Assembly: GCA_947471745.1 (NCBI GenBank)
Contig: CANJKZ010001237.1
Span: 1,966,001 to 2,030,000 of the forward strand
DNA: 64,000 nucleotides
Reading direction: 5' to 3'
Source: Closterium sp. Naga37s-1
Taxonomy: Eukaryota; Streptophyta; Zygnematophyceae; Desmidiales; Closteriaceae
Shown here: one piece after another, positions 8,761-21,227 of the stretch
Position numbering within the stretch: position 1 is the first letter of the stretch
Layout of the letters: every line of letters starts with the position of its first letter
Position numbers and translations under genes: made by a program
The notes under the pieces: model-generated
Databases searched by the model: none
Told to the model about the DNA's origin: nothing
The model's input: the letters and a program-made list of their open reading frames with translations, nothing else

Positions 8761-11626
8761 CTGGGGGCAGGAGGAAGGGGTAGGGGGCACAGAGCCGTGC
8801 CCTCAGGGGGCATGGGCATGCCAGGAGAAGGAGGAGGAGACGAGGAAGGTAGGAGAGGCGATGAGTGAGGAAGGGAGGGAGGCCATGCTACAGCTGCTGA
8901 CCAAACACAGGAAGTGCTTCGCCTTCAACATGCATGAGTTGGGAAGGTGCAAGGTGAAGGAGATGGAGTTGAAGCTGAGCAGTGCGGAGCCCGTGTTCCA
9001 CCGGAGGAGGAAGATGCCACACGGGGATGAAGAAGTCTGCAAAGAGAAAATCAAGGAGCTGCTGGAGGCCTGGTTAATTAGGCGGTCGGAGTCAGAATAT
9101 GCCACGCCCACAGTAGTAGCTGCCAGGAAGGACCTGACGGGGAAGGTCCTGAGTAGAAGGATGTGCGGAGACTACCGGGCGCTCAACAAGATCACAGTAG
9201 CGGACAGGTACCCCATGCCCATGGCGGAGGAGATATTTGACAAGTTGGCAGATGGGGTCTTCTTCACCACGTTAGACCTGCGGCAGGGGTTCAACCAAAT
9301 CAAGATTAGAGATGAGGAGGTCAAGAAGACGGCCTTCCACGGGTCAGATGGGTTGTATGAGTGGCTGTACATGCCATTCGGGCTGAGGAACGCATCGGCA
9401 GTGTTTCAGCGGGTTATGGATGCAGTACGGAGGGAGGTGGAATGTGCAGCGTGCTACATAGACGACGTAGTGATCTTCAGTGCCACAGAGCAGCAGCACT
9501 TGCGGGATGTGGAGAGGACACTGGCAGCAATAGAAGCAGCGGGACTCACATGCCACCCCGAGAAGTGCAACTGGGGTGAGGAGACAGTGCAGTACCTGGG
9601 ATACGAGGTGAAGGGAGGACAGATCGGGATCCAGCAGGCTAAGGTAGAGGTATTGGACAGGCTGCGGGAGCCAAAGGACAAGTCGGGGCTGAGGGCGGTG
9701 TTGGGCTTCCTTAGCTATTACACGAGGTTCGTGCCCAACTTCAGCAAACGGGCAACAGCCTTGAACGGGCTGCTGAGGGAGGACAGGGCATGGGAATGGG
9801 GAGAGGCTCAGAAGGGAGCCCTGCAAGACCTCATGGCAGCGGTGAAGATGGCGACAGTGTTACGGCTGACGGTAGCAGACCAGCCATTCACCCTCTACAC
9901 CGACTGGAGCAGCCAAAGAATGGGAGGGATACTCTGCCAAGAGGTGCAAGGGGAGGAGAAGGTGGTGGCCTATGCGAGCAGAAGCTGCAACTCGGCGGAG
10001 GCGCAGTACAGCTCGTACATAGGGGAGGGACTAACAGCAGTATGGGCGGTGGGGCACTTCAGAGTGTACCTGCAGGGACGAGAATTCACCCTGGTGACGG
10101 ACCACCAGCCACTGACATGGCTGACAGGCAGGAACGCATGGTGGGCGATGAAGCTGCAGGAATACGACTTCAAGATAAAGCACCGGCCTGGAAAGACTCT
10201 ACAACATGTGGATGGCCTCTCCCGAAACCCCCCACAGCTGGAACCAAGCGTAACCTTAACACTGCTGGCCAGGCATGTAGAAGTGGGTGGGGCAAAAGGG
10301 GGCAAGGGGCCGGCAGATATTTCGGAAGACGAGCAGGCCATGCGGTGGGTGAAAGGGGAGACAGGGGAGGATGAGGAAATGACGGAGAGAGTGAGGGCTA
10401 GGGGGCACCACTATAGGTGGTATCAGCAGCAGTTGCAGATCCAAACCGAGGATGGATGGAAGCTGGTGCCAGCACCTAGTGACCGGGAAGCAGTGATCAA
10501 AGAGGTACACACGAAGCTGGGGCACTTCGGGCATGAGAGGACAGTGCAGCTGCTGAAGACAGGGTGGTGGTGGGAGGGGATGCGGAGGCAAGTGAAGGGC
10601 TGGGTGGAGGGCTGTGAGGCATGCCAGAGGAGCAGGGCAAACCTCAGCCAGGCTAAAGCCGAGCTGCAGTCCCTGCCCATCCGAGGCCTAGGCTTCAGGT
10701 GGTCCTTGGATCTGGCCGGGGAACTGCCCCTGAGCCGGGGGGGTAAGGGATACATCGTGCTCATGGTGGAGCACGTGAGCAAGTGGCTGGAGGTGAGGGC
10801 AATCTCGAGCAAGAGCTCCAGGCAGGTGGCAGCGGCATTCAAGGAGCAGGTGATCTGCCAGTTTGGGGCATGTGCAGAAGTCCTCACAGACCAGGGGACC
10901 GAGTTCCAGGGAGACTTCAAGACGCTGCTGGAAGAGACGGGGATCACTCACAGGTGCACCTCTCGCTACCACCCACAGAGCGATGGGCTGACAGAGCGCC
11001 TTGTCAAAACCTTGAAGCAGGGACTGCGGGCATATGGGGAGAAGAGGAGGCGGGACTAGGATGAGGATCTGCACTGGATTGCAGCAGGATACAGGTTTAG
11101 GAAACAGACGGCCCTGAGAGACCACTCCCCATACAGCCTCCTCTACGGATGTGAGCCGGTGCTGCCAGTAGGAGCAACCCGGGTCCTGACAGACACAGTG
11201 ACAGCAGGCACCATAGACAATTGGGTGGCGCTGTCGGAAGCCAGAGCAAGGTACCTGCGGGTGATGATGCCGGCTGCATTGGAGAACCTCCACACAGCAC
11301 AGCTGAGAGATGCCAGGCGCTATGAACAGCGGCAGCAGCAAGGGGCAGGCAGGAGAGCACAGAAGGGCGTGGGGCTGGAGCAGGAAGTGTACCTCAGGAA
11401 AGCAAAGCAAGATACCTTGGACGCTGGGGTGGGCGCCGAGAGGTGGCGGGTGAAGGAAGTACGCCCTTCGGGGATACTAGTGTTGGAGAACGAGAAGCGG
11501 GCCCAACTGAAGGAACATCAGACCAACACGGCAGTGGTGAGGGGCAGCAAGCCTCAGCAGGGTGGTCCTGTGACGCGAGCTCAAGCTGCTCGAGCACGGG
11601 CACAGGAGGGGGCAGGGAGTGACTGA
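8761..11626 (+). pseudogene. Reverse transcriptase, RNase H and integrase of gypsy F, one internal stop
   Basis: Open from about 8663 to a TAG at 11057-11059, then open again in the same frame to 11626. RT starts near KVKEMELKL, with motif A TTLDLRQGFNQ and YIDD at 9455-9466. RNase H has LYTDWS and the VTDHQPL region. Integrase has an HHCC finger (HTKLGHFGHE ... CEACQ), DLAGEL, LTDQGTEF and DGLTERL as catalytic D, D and E. After the TAG the frame still reads as gypsy integrase (SLLYGCEPVLPV) plus a basic C-terminal tail of about 150 residues, so the stop is a single nonsense change and not the natural end. No chromodomain recognised. Confidence 0.88.
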
Positions 11627-11763
11627 GGCAGAGCCCCCACAGAAGGAAGCGGGAGGGAGGCAAGGGGGGAGGAGAACAGGTGCTGCAAGGAACAGGGTCC
11701 CATGGGCAGAGACGGTCAGCTAGAGGGGGCAAGGGAGGAAGGAGCATTGATCTCCGACACCAC

Positions 11764-13577
11764 TGCCAACTGGCCAATTGGTCCATCCCGTCCACTGGAC
11801 CAACTGGCCAGTAGGTCCAACCGGTCCACTGGGTTAACTGGCCAGATGGACCAACCGGTCCACTGGACCAACAAGCCAGTTGGTCCAACTGGTCCATAGG
11901 ACCAACTAGCCAGTTGGTTCAACCTTGCCATAGGACCAACTGCCCGTTTGGACCAACCGGTCCATTAGACCAACCGGCCAGTTGGCCCATCCGGTCCATT
12001 GGACCAACTGGCCAATTGGTCCAACCGGTCCATAGGACCAACTGGGCAGTTGTCCCAACTGGTCCATAGGACGAACAGGCCAGTTGGTCCAACCGGTTAA
12101 CTGGACTACCAGGCCAGTTGGTTCAACCGGACCACTGGCCAGTTGGTCAAACTGGTCCATAGGACCAACTTGCCAGTTGGTCCATCCGGTCCACTGTTTC
12201 AACTGGCCAGTTGGTCCAACCGGTCTATGGGACCAACTGGACAATTGGTCCAACCGGTCCATTGGACAAACATGCCAGTTGATCCAACCATTCCATAGGA
12301 CCAGCAGGCCAGTTCGTCCAACCGGTCCATTGGACCAGCAGGCCAGTTGGTCCAGCCAGTCCACTGCCAATAGGCCTGTTGGTCCAACCGGCCCATTGGA
12401 CCAACACGCCAGTTGGTCCAACCGGTCCACTGGGCCAACTGGCTAGTTGGTCCAACCGGTCCATTGGACCAACTGGCCAGGAGGTCCAACCGGTCCACTG
12501 GGTCAACTGGCCAGATGGACCAACCGGTCCACTGGACCAACAAGCCAGTTGGTCCAACTCGTCCTTAGGACCAACTGGCCAGTTGGTTCAACCTTTCCAT
12601 AGGACCAACTGGCCAGTTGGTCCAACCGGTCCATTAGACCAATCGGCCAGGTGGCCCATCGGGTCCATTGGACCAACTGGCCAATTGGTCCAACCGATCC
12701 ATAGGACCAACTGGCCAGTTGTTCCAACCAGTCTACTGGACCAACAGGCCAGTTGGTCCAACCGGTTCACTGGACTAGCAGGCCAGTTGGTCCAACCGGT
12801 CCACTGGACCAACAGGCCAGTTGGTCCAACCGGTCCATAGGACCAGCTCGCCAGTTGGTCCATCCGGTCCATAGGACCAACTGACCAGTTGGTCCAACCG
12901 GTCCATTAGACCAACTGGCCAGTTGGCCCATCCGGTCCATTGGACCAACTGGCCAATAGGTCCAACCGGTCCATAGGACCAACTGGCTAGTTGTTCCAAC
13001 TGGTCCATAGGACGAACTGGCCAGTTGGTCCAACCGGTTCACTCGACTAGCAGGCCAGTTGGTCCAACCGGTCCACTGGACCAACAGGCCAGTTGGTCCA
13101 TCCAGTCCATTGGACAAACTGGCCAGTTGGTCCAATCAGACCATAAGAGCAACTGGCCAGCTGGTCCAACCGGTCCAGAGGACCAACTCGCCAGTTGGTC
13201 CAACCGGTCCACTGGACCAACAAGCCAGTTGGTCCAACCGGCCCACTGGACCAACAAGCCAGTTGGCCCAACCGGTCCATAGGACCAACACGCCAGTTGG
13301 TCCAACCGGTCCACAAGACCAACTGGCCAGTTGGTCCAACCGGTCCATAGGACTAACCGTCTAGTTGGTTTAACCGGCCCACTGGACCAACTGGCCTGTT
13401 GGTCAAACCGGTCCACTGGACCAACAGGCCAGTTGGTCCAACCGGACCATAGGACCAACTGGCCAGTTGGTCCAATCGGTCCACTGGATCAACTGGCCAG
13501 TTGGTCCAACCGGTCAATAGGACCAGCTGAACAAGTGGTCCAACCGGTCCATTGGACAAACATGCTAGTTGGTCCAA
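11764..13577 (+). repeat. sat1 satellite array, block 1 (34-bp monomer)
   Basis: Tandem monomers of 34 bp. Each has a perfect palindrome with core CCAACTGGCCAGTTGG flanked by GGA and TCC (22 bp in all), plus a 12-bp linker around AACCGGTCCATA. Most copies differ by a few substitutions. Because 34 is not a multiple of three, three monomers make a 34-residue period in every frame, and long open frames appear on both strands. None shows coding character. Confidence 0.93.
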
Positions 13578-14095
13578 CCATTTGTCGGAGTATGTGACCT
13601 CCACCAGCCCCTGCTCTCCTTCCCATTGTTCCCCCTTGCCCCTCCTTGCTCGGTGTTGCCCTTCCTCAGTCACCCACTATGAATGGGATTGCTCCCTCAC
13701 CCCACAGGTTCCCCCTTAGTGCTGTGTCACTGCGTGTTGAGGCTAGTATGACAACTTTCCACTACTCTGAAAGAATACCACATAATAGGCATCGAGTGAA
13801 TTGGCGTGGGTGACCTTACCCAACCTCGGCTTGCACATTTCCAACGTGCGGTTCGAGGTTGGGATTCGTTCAAATCCCCATTTCGCCCTTCGGTGCTTCT
13901 CCCCCGCTATCCCAAACCGCTCTCACACATTTCCCCCCTTCTACACCCCTTAGCAACCGACACTTCGCTACTGGCTGCAATTACTACACTACTTCTTATC
14001 TATCTACTTCAATGTATTTCTAACTATTCTAATACTACTTCACAGCACCGCACGCTACTGTTATTGCATATGCATTCCTTGCATATGCGGTGACA
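13578..14095. other. Non-satellite island with LTR-like sequence inside sat1
   Basis: About 518 bp without monomers. From 13678 rightward it is the reverse complement of 41599-42016. The outer edge reads, on the minus strand, TGTCACCGCATATGC, which has the look of an LTR start. 13819-13863 is a strong imperfect hairpin (arms of 21 with loop TCC, a few wobbles and mismatches). 13578-13677 is C-rich; its reverse complement contains TGACTGAGG followed by purine-rich sequence and ends CTCCGACA, as does the tail of gypsy F, so it may be the end of a related element. No gene seen. Confidence 0.55.
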
Positions 14096-17000
14096 CATTC
14101 CATAGGACCAGCAGGCCAGTTCATCCAACCGGTCCATTGGACCAGCAAGCCAGTTGGTCCAGCCAATTCCACTGCCAACTCGCCAGTTGGTCCATCCGGT
14201 CCACTAGACCAACTGGCCAGATGGACCAACCGGTCAACTGGACCAACAAGCCAGTTGGTCCAACTGGTCCATAGGACCAACTGGCCAGTTGGTTTAACCT
14301 TTCCATAGGACCAACTGGCCAGTTGGTCCATCTAGTCCATTAGACACACCTGCCAGTTGGCCCAACCTGTCCATTGGACCAACTGGCGAATTGGTCCAAC
14401 CGGTCCATAGGACCAACTGGCTAGTTGTTCCAACTGGTCCATAGGACGAACTGGCTAGTTGGTCCAACCGATTCACTCAACTAGCAGGCCAGTTGGTCCA
14501 ATCGGTCCACTGGACCAACAGGCCAGTTGGTCCATCCGGTCCACTAGACAAACTGGCCAATAGAGGAACTGGCCAACTGGTCCAGGTGGTCCAGAAAAAC
14601 AACTGGCCAATTGGTCCAACCGGTCTACTGGACCAACAAGCCAGTTGGCCCAACCGGTCCATAGGACCAACTGGCCAGTTGATCCAACCCGGTCTACTGG
14701 ACCAAGGTCCAACCGGTCCACTAGGCCAACTGGCCAGTTGGTCCAACCAGTCCACGTGACCAACTGGCCAGTTGGTCCAACCGGTCCAGAGGACCAACTA
14801 GCAAGTTGGTCCAACCGGTCCATAGGGCCAGCAGGCTGGTCCAACCGGTCCATAGGACCAACTGGCCAGGTGGTCCATCCGGTCCACTGGATCAACTGGC
14901 CAATTGGTCCAACCGGTCTATAGGACCATCTGGCCTGTTGGTCCAGCCGATCCACTGGACCAAGTGGCCAGTTGGTCCAACCGGTCCACTGTACCAACTT
15001 GACGGTTGGTCCAACCGGTCCTTAGGACCAACTGGCAAGTTGGTCCAACCAGTCGATTAGACCAACTGGCCAGTCGGTCCAACCGGTCCAAAGGACCACC
15101 TGGCCAGTTGGTCCAACCGGTCCACTGGACCAACAATCTTGTTTGTCCAACCGGTCCATTCGAGGCCGATTGGTCCATCCGGTCCATTGGACCAGCAGGC
15201 CAATTGGTCCAACCGGTCTATTGGACCAACAGGCCAGTTGGTCAAACAGGTCCACTGGGCCAACTGGCCAGCTGGTCCAACCGGTCCACTGGATCAACAA
15301 GCCAGTTGGTCGAACCTGTCCATTGGACCAGCAGGCCAGTTGGTCCAACCGTTCCATTGGACCAGCAGGCCAGTTGGTCAAGCCGTTCCATTGGACCAGC
15401 AGGCTTGTTGGTCCAGCCGGTCCACTGGACCAACAAGCCAAGTCTAACCTGTTTATTGGACCAACAGGCCATTTGGTCCAACCGGTCCACTGGGCCAACT
15501 GGCCAGTTGGTCCAACCGGTCCACTAGACCAACAAGCCTGTTGGCTCAACCAGTCTACTGGACCAACTGGCCAATTGGTCCAACCGGTCCATATGACCAA
15601 CTGTTTAGTTGGTTTAATCGGTCCACTAGACCAACTGGCCAGTTGGTCAAACCGGTCCATAGGACCAACTGTCTAATTAGTTTAACCGGTCCACTAGACC
15701 AACGGGCCAGTTGGTCCAACCGGTCCACTGGACCAACAGGCCAGTTGGTCCAACCCGTCCATAGGACCAACTGGCCAGTTGATCCATCCGGTCCATTGGA
15801 TCAACTGGCCAATTGGTCCAACCAGTCTATAGGACAAACTGGCCAATTGGTCCAACCGGTGGACAAACATGCTAGTTGGTCCAACCCGTCCATAGGACCA
15901 GCAAATAAGTTGGTCCAACCGGTTCATTGGACCAGCAGGCCAGTTCGTCCAGCCAGTCCACTGGACCAACAGGCCAGTTGGTCCAACCGGTCCACTGGAC
16001 CCACAGGCCAGTTGGTCCAACTGGTCCATTGGACCAAATGGCCAGTTGGTCCAACCGGTCCACTGGGCCAATTGGCCAGTTGGTTCAACCGGTCCTTTGG
16101 ACCAACAAGCCAGTTGGTTGAACCGATCCATAGGAGCAACTGGCCAGTTGGTCCATCCGGTCCACTGGGCCAACAGGCCAGTAGGTCCACCCGGTCCACT
16201 GTGTCAACTGGCCAGATGGTCCAACCGGTCCACTGGACCAACAGGCCAGTAGGTCCACCCGGTCCACTGTGTCAACTGGCCAGATGGTCCAACCGGTCCA
16301 TTGGACCAACTGGCCAATTGGTCCAACCGGTCCATTAGACAAACCGGCCAATTGGCCCATCCGGTCCATTGGTCCAACTGGACAATTGGTCCAACCGGTC
16401 CATAGGACCAACTGGCCAGTTGGTCCAACCGATTCACTCAGCTAGCAAGCCAGTTGGTCCAATCGGTCCACTGGACCAACAGGCCAGTTGGTCAATCCGG
16501 TCCATTGGACAAACTGGCCAATAGAGGAACTGGCCAACTGGTCCAGCCGGTCCAGAAAAACAACTGGCCAATTGGTCCAACCGGTCTACTGGACCAACAA
16601 GCCAGTTGGCCCAACCGGTCCATAGGACCAACTGGCCAGTTGATCCAACCCGGTCTACTGGACCAAGGTCCAACCGGTCCATAGGCCAACTGGCCAGTTG
16701 GTCCAACCAGTCCACGTGACCAACTGGCCAGTTGGTCCAACCGGTCCAGAGGACCAACTACCAAGTTGGTCCAACCGGTCCATAGGCCAACAGACCAGTT
16801 GGTCCAACCAGTCCACGTGACCAACTGGCCAGTTGGTCCAACCGGTCCAGAGGACCAACTAGCAAGTTGGTCCAACCGGTCCACTGGACGAACACGCAAA
16901 TTGGTTCAACCGGTCCAATGGACCAATAGGCCAGTTGGTCGAACCGGTCTATAGGACCAACTGGCTAGTTGGTCCAACCGGCCATTTGGTCCAACCGGTA

Positions 17001-17921
17001 CATAGGACCAACTAGCCAGTTGTTCCAACTGGTCCATAGGACGAACTGGCCAATTGGTCCAACCGGTCCACAAGACGAACAGGCCAGTTGGTCCAACCTG
17101 TTCACTGGACTATTTGGCCAGTTGGTCCAATCAGTCCACTCGACCAACAGGCCAGTTGGTCCATCCAGCCCATTGGACAACCAGACCATTAGAGCAACTG
17201 GCCAGCTGGTCTAACCGGTCCAGATGACCAACTGGCCAATTGGTCCAACCGGTCCACTGGACCAACACGCCAGTTGGCCTAACCGGTCCATAGGATCAAC
17301 TGGCCAGTTGATCCAACCGGTTCATTAGACCAACTGACCAGATGGTCCAACCGGTCACTGGGTCAACTGGCCAGTTGGTCCAACCGGTACATTGGACCAA
17401 CTGGCCAGTTGGTCCACCCAGTCCACTAGACCAGAAGGCCAGTTGGTCCAACCGGTCCATAGGGTCAACAGGCAGTCGTTCCAACCGGTCCATTGGGCCA
17501 ACACGCCAGTCGTTACAACCGGTCCATATGGCCAACAGGCTTGTTGGTCCAACCGGTCCATATGGCCAACATGCCATTTGGTCCAACAGGTCCATAGGAC
17601 CAGCAGGCCAGTTGGTCCAACCGGTCGATTGGACCAGCAGGCCAGTTGGTCCAACCTGTCCAATGGGCCAACAGGCCAGTTGGTCCAACCGGTCCATTGG
17701 ACCAACATGCCAGTTGGTCCAACCGGTCCATAGGACCAACTGGCCGGTTGGTCCAACCGGTCTAGAGGACCTACTGGCCAGTTGGTCCAACCGGCCCACT
17801 GGACCAACTGGCCAGTTGGTCCAAACAGTCCACTGGACCAACAGGCCAGTTGGTCCAACTGGTCCATTGGACCGACTGGCCAGTTGGTCCAACCGGTCTA
17901 TACGACCAACTAGCTAGTTGG
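13678..17921 (+). repeat. Left arm of a ~4.3-kb inverted repeat
   Basis: The reverse complement of this arm is found at 37701-42016. Landmarks pair in order: 13678 with 42016, 14095 with 41599 (no net indel between them), and 17921 with 37701. The arms are 4,244 and 4,316 bp, so about 72 bp of indel separates them. By eye the non-satellite part differs at only scattered bases. The spacer is 17922-37700 (19,779 bp). Confidence 0.88.
14096..17921 (+). repeat. sat1 satellite array, block 2
   Basis: Same 34-bp palindromic monomer and orientation as block 1. Contains internal higher-order duplications. For example, the stretch with the unusual AATAGAGGAACTGGCC (around 14560) recurs near 16520. 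Ends in the palindrome CCAACTAGCTAGTTGG, where sat2 begins without a spacer. Confidence 0.93.
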
Positions 17922-20234
17922 TAAGCAAATACACTTACTCTTGGTACCAACCATGTGGGTAAGTACCGCACTTACTCTTGGTACCAACCATATGGGTAAG
18001 TAACCCACTTACTATTGGTACCAACCATCTTGGTATATAACGCATTTACTCTTAGTACCAACCATACGGATAAGTAATGCACTTACTCTTGGAACCAACC
18101 ATATGGGGATGTAAACACACATACTCTTAGTACCAACCATGTAGGTAACTAACGCACTTACTAATAGTACAAACCACATGGGTAAGCAACGCACGTACTA
18201 TTGGTACCAACCATATGGGTAAGTGACGCACTTATTCTTGGTACCAAGCATATGGGCAAGTAACAAACTTCTTTTGGTACCAACTTTATGGGTAAGTAAC
18301 GCACTTTCTCGTGGTTCCAACCATATCGGTAAGTAACGCACTTAGTCTTGGTACCAACCTTCGGGTAAGTAACGCACTTCAATTTGGTACCAACAATATC
18401 GTTTAGTAACGCACCTACGTTTCATACCGACCATATCGGTAAGTAACGCACCTAGTTTTAGTACCAACCATACAGGTAAGTAATACTCTTGGTACCAACC
18501 ATGTAGGTAAGTAACGCACTTACTCCTAGTACCAACTATATGGGTAAGTAACACACGTTCTCTTAATACCAACCATATGGGTAAGCAACACACGTACTCT
18601 TAGTGCCAACCATATGGGTAAGTAAACACACTTACTCTTGGTACCAACCATGTGGGTAAGTAATGCACTTACTCTTAGTACCAACCATATGGTAAGTAAC
18701 ACACTTACTCTTGGTGCCATATCGGTAAGTAACGCACTTACTCTTCGTACCGACCATATCGGTAAGTAACGTATTTACTATTGGTACCAACCATTATGGG
18801 TAAGTAAATATACTTAGTCTTGGTACCAACCATGTGGATAAGTATCGCACTTACTCCTAGTACCAAGCATATGGGTAAGTAATGCACTTACCCTTCGTAC
18901 CGACCATATCGGCAAGTAACGCACTCACTATTGGTACCAACCATATGGGCAAGTAAAGCACTTAGTCTTGGTACCAACCGTATGGGTAAGTAACGCACTT
19001 ACTCTTGGTACCAACCATATGGGCAAGTAAAGAACTTACTCTTGGTACCAACCATATGGGTAAGTAAAGCACTTACTCTTGGTACCAACCATATGGGTAT
19101 GCAACGCACAAACTCTTTGTACCAACCATATCGATACGTAACGCACTTATCTTTGGTACCAACCGTATGGGTAAGTAACGCACTTACTCTTGGTACCAAC
19201 CATATGGGTAAGTAAAGCACTTACTCTTGGAACCAACCATATGGGTAAGCAACGCACTTACTCTTGGTTACCAACCATATGGGTAAGTAAAGCACTTACT
19301 CTTGGTACCAACCATATGGGTAAGCAACGCACAAACTCTTTGTACCAACCATATCGATACGTAACGCACTTATCTTTGGTACCAACCGTATGGGTAAGTA
19401 ACGCACTTACTCTTGGTACCAACCATATGGGTAAGTAAAGCACTTACTCTTGGAACCAACCATATGGGTAAGCAACGCACTTACTCTTGGTACCAACCAT
19501 ATGGGTAAGTAAAGCACTTACTCTTGGTACCAACCATATGGGTAAGCAACGCACAAACTCTTTGTACCAACCATATCGATACGTAACGCACTTATCTTTG
19601 GTACCAACCAAATGGGTAAAGACGCACTTTCTCTTGGTTCCAACCATATCGGTAAGTAACGCACTTACTCTTAGTACCAACCATATGGGTAAGTAACGCA
19701 CGTACCCTTCGTACCGACCATATCGGTAAGAAACGTATTTACTCTTTGTAACAACCATATGGGTAAGTAACGTACTTACTCTTGGTACGAACCTTATGGG
19801 TAAGTAACGCATTTACTCTTGGTTCCAACCATATCGGAAAGTAACACACTTACCTTTTGTTCCGACCATATCGGTAAGTAACACAGTTACTCTTGGTACC
19901 AACCATATGGGTAAGTAACGCACATACTCGTAGTACCAAAAATATGGGTAAGTAACGCACTTACACTTTGTACCAACCATATGGGTAAGTAACGCACCTA
20001 CTATTGGTACCAACCATATGGGTAAGTAACGCACCTACTCTTGGTACCAACCATATCAGGGAGTAACGTAATTTCCCTTCGTACTGACCATATCAGTAAG
20101 TAATGCACTTAGTCTTAATACCAACCATATGGGTAAGTAACGCACTTACTCTTGGTTCCAACCATATCAGTAAGTAACGCACTCACTCTTGGTACCGACC
20201 ATATCAGTAAGTAACGAATTTCCGTACCCACCAT
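17922..20234 (+). repeat. sat2 satellite array, block 1 (37-bp monomer)
   Basis: Tandem 37-bp monomer reading GGTACCAACCATATGG, then GTAAGTAACGCACTTAC, then TCTT. It contains GGTACC and CATATG palindromes and a small stem GTAAGT/ACTTAC around AACGC. Open frames of 60-120 codons on both strands follow from the 37-residue periodicity and are not genes. Monomers are more diverged than sat1, with one higher-order unit repeated near 19000-19600. Confidence 0.93.
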
Positions 20235-21185
20235 ATCCTCGGGTCCGAGTATGTAGAGATAGGGATCAAGAGGGACTTAGTCAGAACAGCAAGAGTACCT
20301 TGAACGTCACGCACCGTGCCGTGAGAATTCGCTATATCGAAGCTCACTCTAAGAGCTTTCAAAAGAGCCAAGTTGCCTAGCGAACAGTTCTGCCATTGCA
20401 GAGTTACGAATTGGACAGCGTGTGCCTAGCGTAGTAGTGCTAGTTGACTAGCGTTGACTCGGGTAGCATTCCGCCGTCGAACCGCGTGAATACGAAATTC
20501 CAGCGAGGAAGGAATTTGCTTGATTCAATTGGACTATTTCCAGGTACAAACAGAGAAGGAATATATAGTTCTAGCTAGCAAGGACCTTGAGAATCAAACT
20601 GGGAACAACCAGGGATGATTCCAAATAATTCCAAGCAACAGAACCAACCTGGCTGGACAAATCAGCAGGTAATAGGTTGGTAAACAACCTCTGGTTCTGT
20701 TTTTCCAACCTGGGAAAACAACAACCAGGTTCAGGTCCTAAAAACAGAATCTGTTTTGTCCTTGCCCAACCAGCCAAGTTCTGGTTTTGCTAGTTTCCCC
20801 TGGCCCTGTAGCATGCGGATACAGACAAACATCCAACCTTCACCTAATTATACCCCTATAGTGCCTGCCCTAGCACACTATAGATTACCAAACAAAACAG
20901 TACAATTATGAGTTGGATATAACTGAATCTGCGCATTCAAATGACCGGAACTGCAAAGCTTCCATCTTGGGTTCCTTTGCGAGCTCGTCCTTTCTGTTTG
21001 CACTGTTCATAGGGCGTACAATGTTGTGCCGAAGCCCACATTGCGCGAGTACCTGCAAATGCATCAAGCGAAAATTGCGAAAGCAAACAAACACACGAAC
21101 ATACCATACACGCAAATGCATTCACATACGCATACTCGTACAAACAGACGGCAAGATGTCGTGCAAAGTGAATTTGCACCCAACA
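20235..21185 (-). repeat. 3' LTR of copia copy E, truncated
   Basis: Begins (minus sense) TGTTGGGTGCAAATTC at 21185 and is collinear with the full LTR until ATCCTCGGGTCCGAG at 20235, where sat2 starts. 951 bp retained of about 1,090. Confidence 0.9.
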
Positions 21186-21227
21186 CACTCCCCCTCAGCC
21201 TGCCGGCTGCGTCCCCATCATTCCATG

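Larger units (their letters stand above)
5823..11763 (+). mobile_element. Ty3/gypsy retrotransposon F carrying a DNA methyltransferase domain (LTRs not found)
   Basis: Reads gag, three CCHC knuckles, protease, C5-cytosine methyltransferase, RT, RNase H, integrase. RT before integrase marks it as Ty3/gypsy. Neither end shows an LTR: the left edge abuts the copia A LTR remnant at 5822 and the right edge runs into the sat1 satellite at about 11764. The ~135 bp after the last stop (11627-11763) are purine-rich with no gene. A partial second copy of the DNMT part is at 45965-46572. The element has at least three in-frame stops and one frameshift in the DNMT region, and another stop in integrase. 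Confidence 0.88.

Noticed and set aside
13805-13890. tRNA-like look: hairpin with loop TTTCCAA followed by TTCAAATCCCC, similar to a T-loop (also 41820-41885 reversed).
   Set aside because: No consistent acceptor or D-arm, and the T-stem would need a 12-base loop. The long stem is better described as a simple hairpin.
11764-17921. Dozens of open frames of 60-265 codons in both strands of sat1 (and likewise in sat2), such as 15541-16338.
   Set aside because: They follow from monomers of 34 and 37 bp that lack stops in most frames, giving 34- and 37-residue periods on both strands. No start context, no domain, no codon bias.
17922-20234. Repeats of 34-37 bp with dyad symmetry resemble CRISPR repeats.
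   Set aside because: Monomers are directly contiguous with no unique spacers, no cas genes are present, and the setting is eukaryotic retrotransposons.
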